The notes beneath the pieces are model-generated. The model made no database searches and was not told where the DNA came from. It worked only from the letters and a program-made list of their open reading frames with translations. From Straminergon stramineum (Eukaryota; Streptophyta; Bryopsida; Hypnales; Calliergonaceae): a DNA stretch of 64,000 nucleotides. The first letter of the stretch is position 1, and each line of letters begins with the position of its first letter. The stretch spans positions 9,798,501 to 9,862,500 of the forward strand of contig OY987268.1 in the NCBI GenBank assembly GCA_963920665.1, in the 5' to 3' direction. This document shows positions 22,622 to 34,456 of this stretch, piece after piece. The translations under genes were made by a program, and so were the position numbers.

Positions 22622-22951
22622 GATGCGTGACAAGGAAGAGGAAGAAGGTGAACTCTGATTCCAGTGTGTAAAAGAAAAGGAAGGTAGATACTCCATCACT
22701 CATGCAGTGGTGGTAGACAATATGAGCATGTAAATTTGTTTGGGCGGAGGGTGTGTTTGATGCTAATAGGGATCTAATTGAAGGTATCTACTAGAGTTGC
22801 ATGATTATCACAGAAAGGAGGAAGGTGATGGTTATGAAGCTTGATAACTTGAAGAAACATTAAGGTAAAAGTATTTGCAAGGAAGATGCCATGTCGCTGC
22901 CGTATCTAAGGAAGGAAAACACATTCTTTAAGCTCATTTGCAAGCTATAGG
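22622..22951 (+). pseudogene. hAT transposase remnant, N-terminal BED-like part
   Basis: Broken frames encode a basic stretch (KKRKVDTPSLMQ near 22680) and then RRKVMVMKLDNLKKH followed, after a stop, by GKSICKED and LPYLRKENTFFKL. The order charged linker, K(W/L)D.L.KHaG.R is the usual end of the BED zinc finger in C17orf113/ZBED-like hAT proteins. The gene is cut at 22951 by the LTR that starts at 22952 and resumes near 27565. Several stops make it non-functional. The family call rests mainly on the better preserved parts at 27900-28740 and 29770-29989. Confidence 0.55.
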
Positions 22952-24244
22952 TGTGAGCCTCTAATTTGTCATCGGCGACTCACTCTCTTTTTTTCCATAT
23001 TTTGTTCATTTGAATGTAGTTTTATATACAAAAAGCCCCCCAAAGAGCATAGAATCAAAATAGGTGTGTCATACACCTATATAGTATTTGATCTATAATT
23101 AGAATATTATAACCAAAATGCCCCAAACCATGAGTTGTACATAGGTTAGAACCCAACTAATTGTGGTAAATTGGTAGATTACATGTTATGGGCACATTAG
23201 GCTCAAAAATCCACACAAGAGGGAAATCTCTAGGCTAATATTGGTTGATGGAACACTAGTGGGGCATGTAGGTCAGTTCCTAGAGATAGGCTCTAGTTTC
23301 TCCATTTCATCGACGAAATAGCAGAACTCCAATTGTTGGCTTGTAAGTGTTAAAAATACCAAGACAAGACCGTGGAGGAATCTATGGTCAAAGGAGGGTG
23401 ACTTGGGGTTCAAACCATAACTAGGAACCAACAAATAAGTCAGTTTGCCAAGATTCCCTCCAGTGTGAAAGATTCCATGGCCTTTAACAATTAAACAAGG
23501 GAGTGGATTTTCTCCCCCCTAGTCTAATGTGTAGAGTAAAAATATGAGCCTACACATATGTTGTGAGATTCCATGAGAGGTTCTACAAAATGTTTCGAAA
23601 TTTTCTAATAGTAAGAAGATGCCTTTCCGGACAATCAACTATCCAAATCTATGATGGAAAATTCCTAGAAATTCCCCAAGTGGCAGTAAAATCTCACTAA
23701 AAATTAGAATAGCTTCTCTTATGTTAATAAACTTTCCCGACAATTTTCAAGACATTTTAATAGTCAAAAGTCCCCGAACTTGCAAAATTCTCCAATAATC
23801 AACAAAAATTAAAGTTCACGGCGGAGCTAACTAGTAGAGCAAGAGTATATGGAAGCAGAATGAGGCCCGAGATAGGTTTTTTCTTACTCCCCTATATCCA
23901 CTTAAGAGCCTAGGCTAGTTACTTTTGCCAAAAAGTCAAACTCCGAAAGTTGGATTTTTGCCTGGTTTTGGCATTAAGTTGGTGCTAAGTTGGTGCTAAG
24001 TTGATGCTAAATTGACGCTAGGTTTTGTTGAGATTTTGGAGATAGAAAAAGGTGTGGGGGGATCCTCAAAATTTAAAATGGCCTTCTAAAGCTAACAGCG
24101 CAATCCATTTGTAATTTGGAGTTAATCACCAAAAGTTAGAATTACGAATCAATGTAGGATGAAAACCCTTGACGATGAGGATGGAAATCTGAAAAAATAG
24201 GGTTACCTTAGATGAATGAGAGGAGGTGGGTGCCCAGGAAAGAG

Positions 24245-24252
24245 TATAAAAA
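24245..24252 (+). promoter_or_regulatory. LTR TATA box
   Basis: TATAAAAA followed by ggcacct lies at the same place relative to the LTR start as TATATAA at 52877 in the other LTR, with related flanks (gagta...gggcac). It probably marks the U3/R boundary. Confidence 0.65.
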
Positions 24253-24742
24253 GGCACCTCTTCTCCTCTTTTACTACCTCCATTTGTGTATTTGGGTCTG
24301 TTGGGTCCAATTTATGTTGGAATTGTGGTTTTTAACCACAAACCTTGCAACGGTGTTTTGGGGCATTTTTTGGCTGTTTTTTTTTCAAGCTTGTGAGGTC
24401 TTTCTGTTCCCTTGCACCTTGAGCTCTTGTTTACTAACTCTCCCAAGTCTTTGAGGCTTGAGAGTCCACTTCAATTGTGTTGTTAAGAGGTCATGGTTTC
24501 ATGTATATTTTGAGAGGGTTCCTTAGCCCCCCTCCGTGTCTTGTCTTTGTACTAACCCTAGAGTAACCCCCATATGACCTGGAGATGCCACTTTGAGGGC
24601 GTGAAGATCAAGTTGTTGTTGTGTTAACCCTATGTAGCTAACTATTAGGTGTCAAGTGTCTTTTTGTCCCCCAATACTAATGTGGTGGTCCCTAGACGAA
24701 GTCGAGAGAGTGTGAGGGTTGGTGGATCCCACCGTGACGGCC

Positions 24743-24880
24743 AAGCTTTGAACCCCATAGGGATAAAGGAGTCTTAGTGGTGTATTAAGAATGGAAAACA
24801 CGATGAAGCTTTGAATGCCCTAGGGATTAAAGAGTCTTAGTGGTGTGTTAAGAGTGGAAAGCATGACGAAGCTTTGCAAC
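24743..24880 (+). repeat. 63-bp tandem repeat in the LTR
   Basis: The unit aagctttgaa(c/t)(c/g)cc...gagtcttagtggtgt...aaca(c/t)gacg occurs at 24743 and 24806, with a third start at 24869. A further unit appears at about 25119-25165 after an AT-rich insert. Degenerate versions (agctttga) are seen at 53430-53510 in the other LTR. Confidence 0.75.
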
Positions 24881-24884
24881 GGTG

Positions 24885-25093
24885 CTAGTATGTGAGCCCA
24901 AAAATGCGAGCTTGTGAGCATTGAACCTACAATATAGGTACCTATAATATAGATCCTCTACACTATAGAAGATGTATGTATTATAAATACCTATAATATG
25001 GGTATTTGTAACATGAATATTTTATAATCATAGATGGTTTCTATCGTATATACACTTAGAACATAGTTGTGTAGTATTATAGGCTCACACTCC
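24885..25093. repeat. AT-rich cctataatatagg repeat block S1
   Basis: Bounded by GTATGTGAGCC and GGCTCACAC, inverse of each other in the core GTGAGCC. The interior is made of degenerate cctataatatagg units. A second block of the same type is at 45654-45850. It interrupts the 63-bp tandem array of the LTR. Confidence 0.55.
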
Positions 25094-27564
25094 TATGTTC
25101 ATATAATAGAAACCCTTTGAAGCTTTGAACCCCCTAGGGTTGAAGGAGTCTTAGTGGTGTGTTAAAACCACCTCACGATTAATCCTCAAACCCCCGTGGG
25201 TTTTCCATACAAAGTTTAGTTCCCAAAATGTATTGGGAACAAAACAAAGTTTAGCTCTCAAAAGTAGGAAGTAAAAATTGAGTCAAGAAGAAGGGATGAC
25301 CGATGGAAGAAGAAAAATCACCACCAATGCGTGCACATAGCAAGTCAAATTGCTAAATTGGATACATGTCCTCTTCTTTTGTCTTTTCCTTCCTTTAGCG
25401 TAAAATGCCACTATAACTAGAGAGAAAATATTAGAGAAATAAAAAAAAGAGTAATGGGCCAATAGTATCAGGAGGGTCTAGTAGCAACAAGAAGAACCAA
25501 TAGTCACAGGGGGGTCGGGTAGTCCGGGGGTAGGGACCAATAGTCATTGGAGTTTGGATTCTAGTAATATCAGAAGGTCTAACAATCATCAGAAAGAAAA
25601 GGGGGGGAAGGTTAGGTGGATTCTGGGTATCAAGAAGGGACGGCAGTCACTAGAGGTTGGGTTTTGGCAATATTGAAAGGTCTAGTAGTCATCAAGAAGA
25701 AAAGAGGGGAGGAGGTGGGAAAAATCATTGTATAGGGAGGAGATCAGTGCACTAGGGGTTGGGACAACTTTGTCTAGGGTTGGAGAGTTTTGTGACTTGA
25801 AGATTGGGCCAATGGCCAAAAGAAAGGAGGAGAGGAGGGAAGAAACCCAAGGCCCTAAAGGGAAGAAGGAAGCCTAGGGGATGAAGGGAGAATATGCCAA
25901 ACCTAACACTTGCCCTACAACTGACCTTAAAGCAAAGAAGCCAACTCCCTGTCTCTACAAAACAAACCAAGGAGAAGAAGAATGAATGATGGATTGACAA
26001 GAAAGGAGAGACCATTTGATAGGAAAGATTGAGAGTAGATAAGGTAGAAGAAGAATCTCCAAATTTTGTTTGAGCCCTTGGATTAACTTTATGTGATTAT
26101 TACAAGGTTGGACATAAGATGTAGAGCTTAAGAGGTAGTTCAACCTTGTAGGACACCATGACGCGTCTTTAGTAAGCCTTGCAGGTAGAAACAAGGGTAG
26201 TTTCACCACCATAGAATGTAAGAGGAAAAGAAGGAGGGAAAGAAATAGAACCAAGCCAACAAGCAAACTTGTATTACCTTCCTCTATTATTAGAACAATA
26301 ATTAGTTGCATTGTCTCTAGGGAGTTCATGGCAGAGGAGGGAGAGCTTCCGGTGGGCACGGTCAACAACTCAAGTTCCAAGGTATGAGGCAATCCATCCC
26401 TAACTTTTCTAATTTCCCTAATTCATAGTTATTAATTCTAGCCGAGGCCCACCCCTAAGTCAGGCCCCTAAAGCTAGATGTCAAGTCATTTTTTAGAGTA
26501 GAACCCTAGAGAGGAGGGTTGTAGCTTTCCAAAAACCTAAAGCACGCCTAAATCAAAGTAAAAACAAGGAAGTTAGCATTGGATGAAGGTTAGGACTTAA
26601 TTTGGATGAAAAATAGTTAGACATAGAAGTTGATAGAAAATTGATGGAATTAGAAAGAGGCTATTAATTAGAGTCAAGAGGAGAAAGAAAAAAATCAATT
26701 CTGAGTTATAAATTAGAAGGAATTAGTGGATGAAGTTTTAAGTGCCAACTAGTGGTTGAACTTCATCCATCGAGAACTTTTAGTGGGAATATTAGATTGG
26801 CAAGTGTCTTACCAATATGGAGAGATAAGATTAAGGGCTACAAAGTAAAAATATGAACTTTCCACAGAATTGTAGATAGACGAAGGCTAACCCAAGCCCT
26901 AAACGCTAAAGAGAGTCAATCACAAAGCTAGGAGGTAGAAGTTGAGTGAGGAATTTAGGACTCTAGGCTTGTAGGAGAGGCTGATTAGAGCCCATAGGAC
27001 CTTCTCAATTAGGGAAAATCATGAAAAACCCAAACTATAATGAGGGATGAAGTCTAGGCTAGGGTTGGATGAGAAATCCATACAAGTTTCCACTTAGGAA
27101 CAAACTCCATATTTAGGTAGGGATAAGCCTCTTGAACCATTCCTAGAAATTTAGAATCATTTAGAATAGGGAACTAGACTTAATTGGTGGATGAAGTTTG
27201 AAGAACCAAGTTGTGATCAAACTTCATCTGCTCATAACTTTGGCTAGGAAGGTCGAATAGGGTCAAATTTTATGTTTTTAGAAATGGAAAGTTATAAATT
27301 AGAGGGTTTGTAGGTTAGTTACTCCATGGTATGAGTTCCATCCAAAACCCACAGTGGCCCATCTATTTGGTCAACCAAAGACACCGAATGTACATTAAGA
27401 GATTCTTGCATGTTTGGGTCACATTAGGCACCTAGGAAAAAGACCCATTGCTTGGAAGGCACAATGGGACACGTTTAGATACCTCAAAGTAGGATTCACT
27501 TAATCAAAACCCAAAAGTTGGTTGTACAAGCAATTTATCAAGGGTGGGTGTATTCGCTCTCACA

Positions 27565-28904
27565 ATGAGCGAGCCATAAGCCAAGGTGCAATGTGGCAGA
27601 TCAATTCATTGCCGGTATAGAGGGTGAATTCAAGAAGAAGGGAATTCAATTCTCCACCCTCTCTTCCCTTCTTACTCATGGCTGTCCTTTGTGCGATTTT
27701 GAAAGGAAGTGATACTTACTCAAGTAGTTGATATTGAGGAATTTGCCTAGAAAGCATTGGTTGGAATCTATCAGCTAAGAGAGGAGTGAACATATTCACG
27801 CATGCATTCTAACAAAATTGAAGTTTGTTGTGTAATCAACGAGAGTTATTTCCTTGAATGCCAATAAAGTCATTGCGGTGGTTAATTCCTTCTAGATTGC
27901 CATTCATGTCTATATTGTTGATAGTTGGGAATAAATGCCTCACCTCTTGCACTTGTCTTGCATGTCTGAAAGTGGCATTGCAAACCACCTTACTAATGTG
28001 ACAATGCATGCCTTGATTGATGAGGGCGGTCTCACTCACAAGGAGATCGCTAGGAAAATTGTTTGTTTCAGTGTTGACAATGTTACTAGCTATGTTGAGG
28101 GTGTCAAATCTGATGTCACTACCCAAATCTAGGACAAGTGGATCCCCTTCACGTTGGGAGCTAGCTACGTCAATCACTACTTAAACTTGGTTGTCAAGAC
28201 TTTGTCAAAGTATTCATTCATTTCTAGGCTTGAGGGAGTTGAAGGCCTTTTCCAATTGGTGTACCCTTCTTTCCATTGGAGTAATAGAAGACATGCTAAG
28301 TTGCAAAAGCTCATGAATCTCATGGAAACTAAAGGATCAAAAATAGTGCACAACATGGAGACAAGGTGGATCTCCAAGCAGAGTCCATCCCAGAGAATTC
28401 TCCAAGAATACACAAGACTTCTTGTAAAAATGGGAATTGATATGATGGGAGGGCTTGGGTATAAATATGTGGTTGGGGCTAGTGACAATTTTAACCTTCT
28501 ATGTGACATTGAAGTGCTTTTGTCTCTAGATTGCTTCATTCCACTAGTAACTGCAGTTTACTACTTGATTAAGCTCTCTCAAGCCCATGGCATATTTATC
28601 TGTAACTTTCTCCAAGGTATAAAAGTATGCCAACAAGAGCTAGCTCAATTGTTCATTGATGGGGCCACTACGTTTGACAAGGAGAGCTTCCCCCGGTACA
28701 CTGAACTAATGTCCTTCAAATGCAAGGAACTTTCAATGTAGTGGAAGGAGCTCCCTAGAGGCAATAGCATGTGTCACTTTCTCTTTGATTTGAAAATGAC
28801 TACAGTCTACACTCGTTGCCATGATTACTAGACCAGTGGACACATTTTCATCACTCAACAGGACTTCAATTGCATCCAAGATTCTATTGCATGCTAGTTT
28901 TCAG
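27565..28904 (+). pseudogene. hAT transposase remnant, central catalytic part
   Basis: After about 330 bp of degenerate sequence, translated blocks in order are IAIHVYIVDSW, HLTNVTMHALIDEGGLTHKE, FSVDNVTSYVEGVKSDVTTQ (27900-28130), then 28154-28738: NHYLNLVVKTLSK, METKGSKIVHNMETRWISK, LVKMG, NLLCDIEVLLSLDCFIPLV and IKVCQQELAQLF. These correspond to the RNase-H-like and insertion region of C17orf113/KIAA1586-like hAT proteins, where AHRTNL, KGNKILRNVKTRWISM and IKVCQ recur. A stop at 28739 and another near 28831 break the frame. The segment ends at a plausible splice donor, TTTTCAG then GTATGA. Confidence 0.75.
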
Positions 28905-29392
28905 GTATGAGTTTTCTTTTCTGGTTCCATTTTTCTTTTAGCTTCCCTATTTTGGTTGGGCACCGCATTTTGGTTCCTAATTTTTTTTTCTTTTCAAATC
29001 TTCCTAGTTTCTCTTGTCTTCCTGTTTTGTTGGATTGCAAGATGAAGCTCAAGCTGTCTTTGCTTTTCATGTCTAAATTGTTGTCTTTGTGGTTTAACCC
29101 TTAAATGTCACAAGCTGAACAACATAAATTGGGAACCTAAGCAACTCTTTTGAACAACCTGGAATAGTTTGAATTTGCCTCATTTATTGAAAACTGCACC
29201 GTTGATTTGGGTAGCCAACTGTTTGATCATTGTTATTGTGCAAGTTTTGAAAGAATCTACCTTTGGGATTTTCATATTATAGCATTTGATGAACCCTGAA
29301 TTTTAGAAAAGTTGGCTACTTAGAGTCCGAAAAACATCCGTTGTGACGTTTAGGGGTTAAACTAACTTATGTATCTTGTTGCTTGCTTGTAG
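28905..29392 (+). other. Probable intron of the hAT gene
   Basis: Donor CAG/GTATGA at 28905 and acceptor TTGCTTGTAG at 29392 bracket 488 bp of T-rich sequence. Protein similarity resumes directly after the acceptor. About 263 bp of it is MITE L plus one TTAA, leaving an original intron near 225 bp. Confidence 0.6.
29098..29356. mobile_element. TTAA element family L, 259 bp
   Basis: Ends CCCTTAAATGTCACAA and (inverse) CCCCTAAACGTCACAA match at 14 of 16 positions. Exact TTAA flanks it at 29094-29097 and 29357-29360. It lies inside the probable hAT intron. Non-coding. Confidence 0.9.
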
Positions 29393-29989
29393 ATATTGCA
29401 CAAGCACTATTTGCTGAATTGGACCAGTCTTTTCCCCAACATGAACTACATAATACTTTTGGAATAATGAATCCCCAATATTGAAGGCAAGAAGAGGCGG
29501 AGGCAAGAAGGAGCCAAAGCCAAGTTCGCAAACTACTTGTTTGTGCTCAAAAGCTTCTATAGTGACGCCAAAAGGGTAAACAAGGCCCAACACTTATACT
29601 CAGGTAGCAAGCCTCACACCGCCCCCAAATTGCTCTTAGCATCTAATCTTGATTTGCAATAAGGTTTATTTAAGGTAACTATGTAGGCAAACTACAAGGC
29701 AACTTGCGGTTTGCTGTTGAATGTGAATCCAGTGATCAAGTTGTAGCACAAACTTGCATAGTCGCACTACTTGTGTAAGTTCATTTCGGAATATTTTAAA
29801 GTTGCTGAAATTAGGTGTTACTTGGTTCTAAGGTCTAGAGAGGATGAGAGATGTTTTTCATCTTTGAAATTCTTGAAATCCTACTATAGAAATAGACTAA
29901 ATAAGCACCTACCCCTTGTTGTGCAAATGTTTGGCATGTGGTATTTTCTCCTAGAGAATTTTCCTTACATAGAAGTTATAAATTCCTAG
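29393..29989 (+). pseudogene. hAT transposase remnant, C-terminal dimerisation part
   Basis: Opens with AELDQSFPQHELHNTFGIMN and PQY, matching the (R)FPD.E.M.alGiv.PQYW segment of the family. After degenerate sequence it ends in 29771-29989 with FKVAEIRCYLVLRSREDERC, FSSLKFLKSYYRNRLNKHL and ENFPYIEVINS. The string EDERCFSSL.FLKS..RNRL..HL is the hATC dimerisation motif. Stops and shifts in 29500-29770 show decay. The right inverted repeat of the element was not identified. Confidence 0.8.
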
Positions 29990-32900
29990 AAATCTACTAT
30001 CAAGGTTGGTAGGCAAGGGGATCTCTGAGGTATTAGACGCATGCAATGGTATCCTTTATTTAATTTCTATTACTTGCCATTATAGTTGTATCTTTAGTTT
30101 TCATGAGATTTGGCTAGCTTAGCAACTCATGTAAATTCTATAACATACAATTTCTTCTACGTTGTGTCGCATTATAAACACAAGTATTATGTAAAAATGT
30201 ATATTTACATGTGTTTTTGGATGGATTTGATTACAATAATGTAGTGTGAAATATAACTTCAATTGAAGTAGCTTCAAGATGACGCCTTCTTCTTAACAAA
30301 CTATAAAGAGGAGGGATCATTGAAGAGCTTCATGAAATCGATATAGTTCTCTTTATTTTTCTTACTTTGGATTTTAGTATATCGAATTGGAAGGGGTTTT
30401 TTTGAGTCTCAAGATGAAGAACCTCAACCGAAGTTTGAATTTGACTTTCCTTGTCACAACAATCGGATCAACCTCTTTTGCCAATAAGTCTCGCATTGCC
30501 ACACGAACGTCCACAAGAAAAAGTTAAGCCTTCTTGACCGCCAAAGCAACCTTGATTAGAGCAACGATGGCATGTGAACCTTCAATGTGATGCTCGAGCA
30601 TTGGTGATTTTGTTGTAGGTTGGATGTGTTAAGTCCGGGAGTTGAAAAGTGACATTCGAAGGGTGTTTTGAGGGTCTTAATGTTGACCGATATTATTGTA
30701 TGGCTAGACCTGTCAAGGGGAGTTGTGACCACCAATGTTGGTTAGAAGGGCAATCAATCCTTTAACTAAGGTAGATCGTGCAAAATATGTGGCAACTACC
30801 ATCAAACGCATCCTCAAGTTCTTGATGATGGAATGATATTCCATTTGGAACTCTATTTTTTTACCTCTAATAGACATATGTTGATCCTAGTTTCTTTATT
30901 TTGTATTTAGAGATAATTTCAAATTTTATTTTGTATGTGTGAAGCTGTAGGAAGGAAATATACAAATAGTTTGCTTTCTAGTGACTTTGGGGTGACTTAT
31001 CTTCTAGCTAAAGATGTAGATTGAGTTTAATGATCAAATTAGATGACCAATAGATGATAGGGGAGCTACATGGGCAAGGTATGAGCTAAAGTCCACTTGA
31101 CTTGTATAGTTAATGTAGAAGATAAGATGAAGAAAAAAGGGGGCACTATTCATCGTCTCTCTTGTTGTATTTGTAAGGTGTAAATGTTTGAGGAGACAAA
31201 ATGTGTCGAGTTTTAAGATTTTTGAAATGAAAATTGGAGGAGTATTGTATCATGGTGTGGCATTTCTAAAATGATCTCATTTTCTTGAATTGAAGTTGAC
31301 ATTCAAAAATTGTACTAATTTGAGTAGAGAAAGGTCTACTACCTTCCATATAGAAAGGCAAAGATTTTGAACGACTACAGAAGACGAACAAGTCTTTTAT
31401 TTGCAATGGAAATTTAAAAGAATGAAGGAGATTTTGTTAGATTTCCATAAATTTGTCATTCATTTTATTTGGAGTTTGTAAAAGTGAGTTGTATGTGTCA
31501 AAGTGAAGAAAGGTTTGTTGCCCTCAATTTCAAAGGTCGAAACTTTGAGAGGCCATAGAAGTTGGACAAATTTTAGATTGATTTGAGATTTGGAAAAAGA
31601 ATAGAGAATTGTGTTAGCTTTTCAAAAAGATATCACTCATATCATTTGAACTTGTAGAACTTTGGTGACATCAAATCAAAGTTTAACCAAGGAGTTGGAG
31701 TTTGGAGGAGATTTTAGAGGAGATTTTGAAGACTTGTGTTTTATGGTTTGTGGCTTTCAATTTCATTGTAAACTGAATTGTTGTAGACATCAAACCATTG
31801 CTTAGCGTCATTTTGTGTCGTGGTGACAAAGTAGGGTTGATGGCCCACATAGTCAAAACTTGTTTTGTTCTTATGGTGAGGCATGTTTGCTAGTTACCAA
31901 GAGTTTGAAATTTAGGAGCTAATCTTTCAGACAATTCATCTCATGGTTTGACCATCCTATTTTACCCATTCAAGACTTGTGATTTCTTATTACCTACCTT
32001 GACCGTTACACCCATTTAGAGCCCATTTCGAAATAGGTCAACGAGAAACAGTTCTATAATGGTTTAGAAGATTTGACAAACGAGATTCAAGATTTTATAC
32101 AAATGCATCTATTTGTGTTCTTTAGTCATTTTTAGTCACAGCCAAGATCCCAATGATTTCTCAAGGCAAACCTCTCTCTATTCAACAACGGTATACGAGA
32201 TGTTGTTTTCTTTACAGGACTACAGGAGTTGATATGAGCTACACAAGATTGGTCTTTTTGAAGACCAACTGGAAATGTGGGATTGCAAGACTACTTCACC
32301 TTGACTTTGTTTGGAAACAATTCTAACCATTGCAACTTGAAAACTAACATAGCTTGTATATTTGTGTAGAAAACACCAACATTGCATTTTGGGCAATCTT
32401 GCATTGGCAAGAAGGGTTCAACTCCCTTGTTGGTGATATAATTTGTCATTGAAAACTTCTAAAGTCATAAATTGGAAAAATTTATTCAAAAATGCTCTCC
32501 ATTGTACAAAACTTCTAAATGAATATAAACCACAATATTTTTTTACAAAAGTTGCCAATTTTTTATACTTGTATGTATCACTTAGCAATTATCCTTAACC
32601 CAAAACACAAGAAATAGCCATCACTGTACTTCCAACTTTTCTACAAAGTCACAAGTTCTACAATAGTGGAAAAAAAATTTGTAGTAAAAATGACACATTT
32701 TTCCAACACTTTTATATCCCTGCGTTTCAAAAATAATAGTAAAAGGGTTGTGGAAATAGCTCCCTTTCTACACAAAAATAGCCTTCAGGCTAAGTAGCCT
32801 ATATCTATTTAAGGAACACTACTTAGCACAGAGGGAATTGTTCTTTTGCCTTGAACTAAAGAATACTGTCTTCCTAAAACTAACCCTACCCTAAATATTG

Positions 32901-33105
32901 AAATTAGGTTGCCTTAACAATTAGGTTGCCTTACCCCAAGAAAGTTTCATTGCAAGCCATTAAAGTCAAAAAAATATTTATATAGATATTTCCATTTGTA
33001 CACAAGAAGGTTCATGAATCCCAATTACAACAATCCATAATTCAAAAGTAAGGTATTCCTAAACAATAACAATAAATATTTACATAGTGTCAAATGTCAA
33101 TAAAT
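29990..33105. other. 3.1-kb region without a recognised gene
   Basis: No frame above noise and no element family of this window is seen. The composition is a little less AT-rich than the surrounding repeats. From 32906 aattaggttgcc(t) occurs twice, about 20 bp apart, and inversely at 33111-33124, a hint of a small inverted-repeat element of about 210 bp. Confidence 0.5.
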
Positions 33106-33109
33106 TAGT

Positions 33110-33454
33110 GTGAGGCAACCTAATTTCACTATTTACTGTAGGCTTAACACATGTTTGGAATGCTCCTTGGATGCCGAGCCCACCAATCAAAACCCCAAAT
33201 TGCAACCTGAGGTGGCCGGTACTTGGATAACCGGAACCGTGGGTGTACTAACAGAGCCCCGATATACTGAATGCTTTCATTCTCAAGGGAGAATAGTTTG
33301 CAACATCAGACAATACTTGAATGACAATATTTTCCTTTCAAAGCAAGTTTCTACTGATCTACATAATATGTTGTTATCGTATCAGTGTTTTTCATCATAT
33401 CCTATTGACTACAGTGATGTCTTTGGTGCATTAGAATTTCAAAATGAGTCATAA
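33110..33454 (+). other. Unrecognised 114-codon open frame
   Basis: The frame is open and of ordinary amino-acid composition, with several Cys and Pro, but I recognise no motif. The opposite strand of 33150-33300 also has an open stretch with aromatic residues (WGFDWWARHP), so strand choice is unsafe. It might be an exon or old transposon debris. No second copy in the window supports conservation. Confidence 0.2.
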
Positions 33455-34139
33455 AGCCCCATGAGGTAAGAACACCTATTTTCGCCCCCTACAGAACCAA
33501 GTCTAAAATGCACTCCCACTATAGATGATAATCTAGGGTTGGTTTTAGATACACTTACTTTCAAACACTTTGAAAAATTTATAGTTTATTCATATGATGT
33601 TCAAAAAATGCAATCCAAGAGAACCTAGAATTCTCTTTCGACTAAATCAACGAGACCACTCAAAAAAAAACTTTTCAATATAATATTGGGAACTATGCTA
33701 AATTGCTTATTTAGAAACTTTTAGTTGTAGTTCCCTTAGTTTGGTGTATATGAGAAAGATTCTACATTCCTCTAGAAATGTATGTGGCCCCCTTCTTATA
33801 CTATATTGTATTCTACTTTATTCATTGTGTTTTGATGTATGCATCCTAATGGCAATCATCTTGTCACAAATTCATGCCTTCTAATGGTTAGTAATTATGA
33901 TTTCACTGAGTTTTATACCAAGTGCAAAAAGTAGTCTTCTAGTAATGTTATTTCACTAAAAACCAATGCTTTCATAATGTCAATTCCTAATTTTTGATGG
34001 AAAGTGACTTAACAAAATATCAAAAATGGTGAGTGGTAAATGGATACTTAGATGGAATTGGAGATTATTTTGAATATTGAATAATTTCATCAATGTTTTA
34101 TGTACAAGTGGTTGCTTTCTAAGGTAATATGCTTATTAG
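33455..34139. other. Non-coding spacer
   Basis: Nothing recognised. The sequence at 33530-33620 loosely resembles 11030-11120 and 62160-62240, so it may be an old repeat fragment. Confidence 0.45.
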
Positions 34140-34143
34140 TTAA

Positions 34144-34211
34144 CCCCTAAAGGACCATTGTCCCCTCAAGGAACAAAAATCAAGCTATCATTGATATTAA
34201 TAGATGGTGTG
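34144..34211 (+). mobile_element. TTAA element family C, left-end fragment
   Basis: CCCCTAAAGGACCATTGTCC follows TTAA 34140-34143 and matches the family C start at 46173. The rest of the element is missing. Confidence 0.6.
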
Positions 34212-34215
34212 TTAA

Positions 34216-34452
34216 CCCTTAGGTGCTCAATCTAAAGATAGAAATTTTATTTTTGAAAGTTTATAATATATTATTAGAAATTTGTATGAGATCTATATCA
34301 TTCTTTTATGTAGAGCATCTTTTCTTCTTTCTATTGATATAATAGAAGATTCTTCAATGAATGTTAATTCATTTGAATGAAGTTCAATTTTCCAATATTC
34401 ATCATCCAATGTTTGACATTCATCATTAATTGGTTAGTTGAGTGTTCAGGGG
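34216..34452. mobile_element. TTAA element family I, 237 bp
   Basis: Ends CCCTTAGGTGCTCAA and (inverse) CCCCTGAACACTCAA form a terminal inverted repeat. TTAA flanks at 34212-34215 and 34453-34456. The right TTAA is shared with element J. Confidence 0.8.
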
Positions 34453-34456
34453 TTAA

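Larger units (their letters stand above)
22952..27564 (+). mobile_element. 4.6-kb LTR (solo-like) inserted in hAT gene
   Basis: Starts TGTGAGCCTC and ends CTCTCACA, the TG...CA pattern with a short inverted TGTGAG. The start matches the LTRs at 51628 and, in reverse, 45653; the end matches the 3' end at 54821 in general character. It has no primer-binding site followed by gag-pol and no second LTR, so it appears to be a very long solo LTR. Flanking pentamers are ATAGG (22947-22951) and ATGAG (27565-27569), not identical. That may reflect mutation or recombination between different elements. The region 25440-25760 is purine-rich; minus-strand frames at 25752-26392 are low-complexity and unsupported. 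Confidence 0.7.

Noticed and set aside
24743..24880. Regularly spaced repeats that could suggest a CRISPR array
   Set aside because: Units are contiguous tandem repeats without spacers, inside a eukaryotic LTR.
25955..26392. 145-codon minus-strand open frame
   Set aside because: Low-complexity Leu/Ser-rich translation of a purine-rich part of an LTR; no motif and no counterpart in the related LTR.
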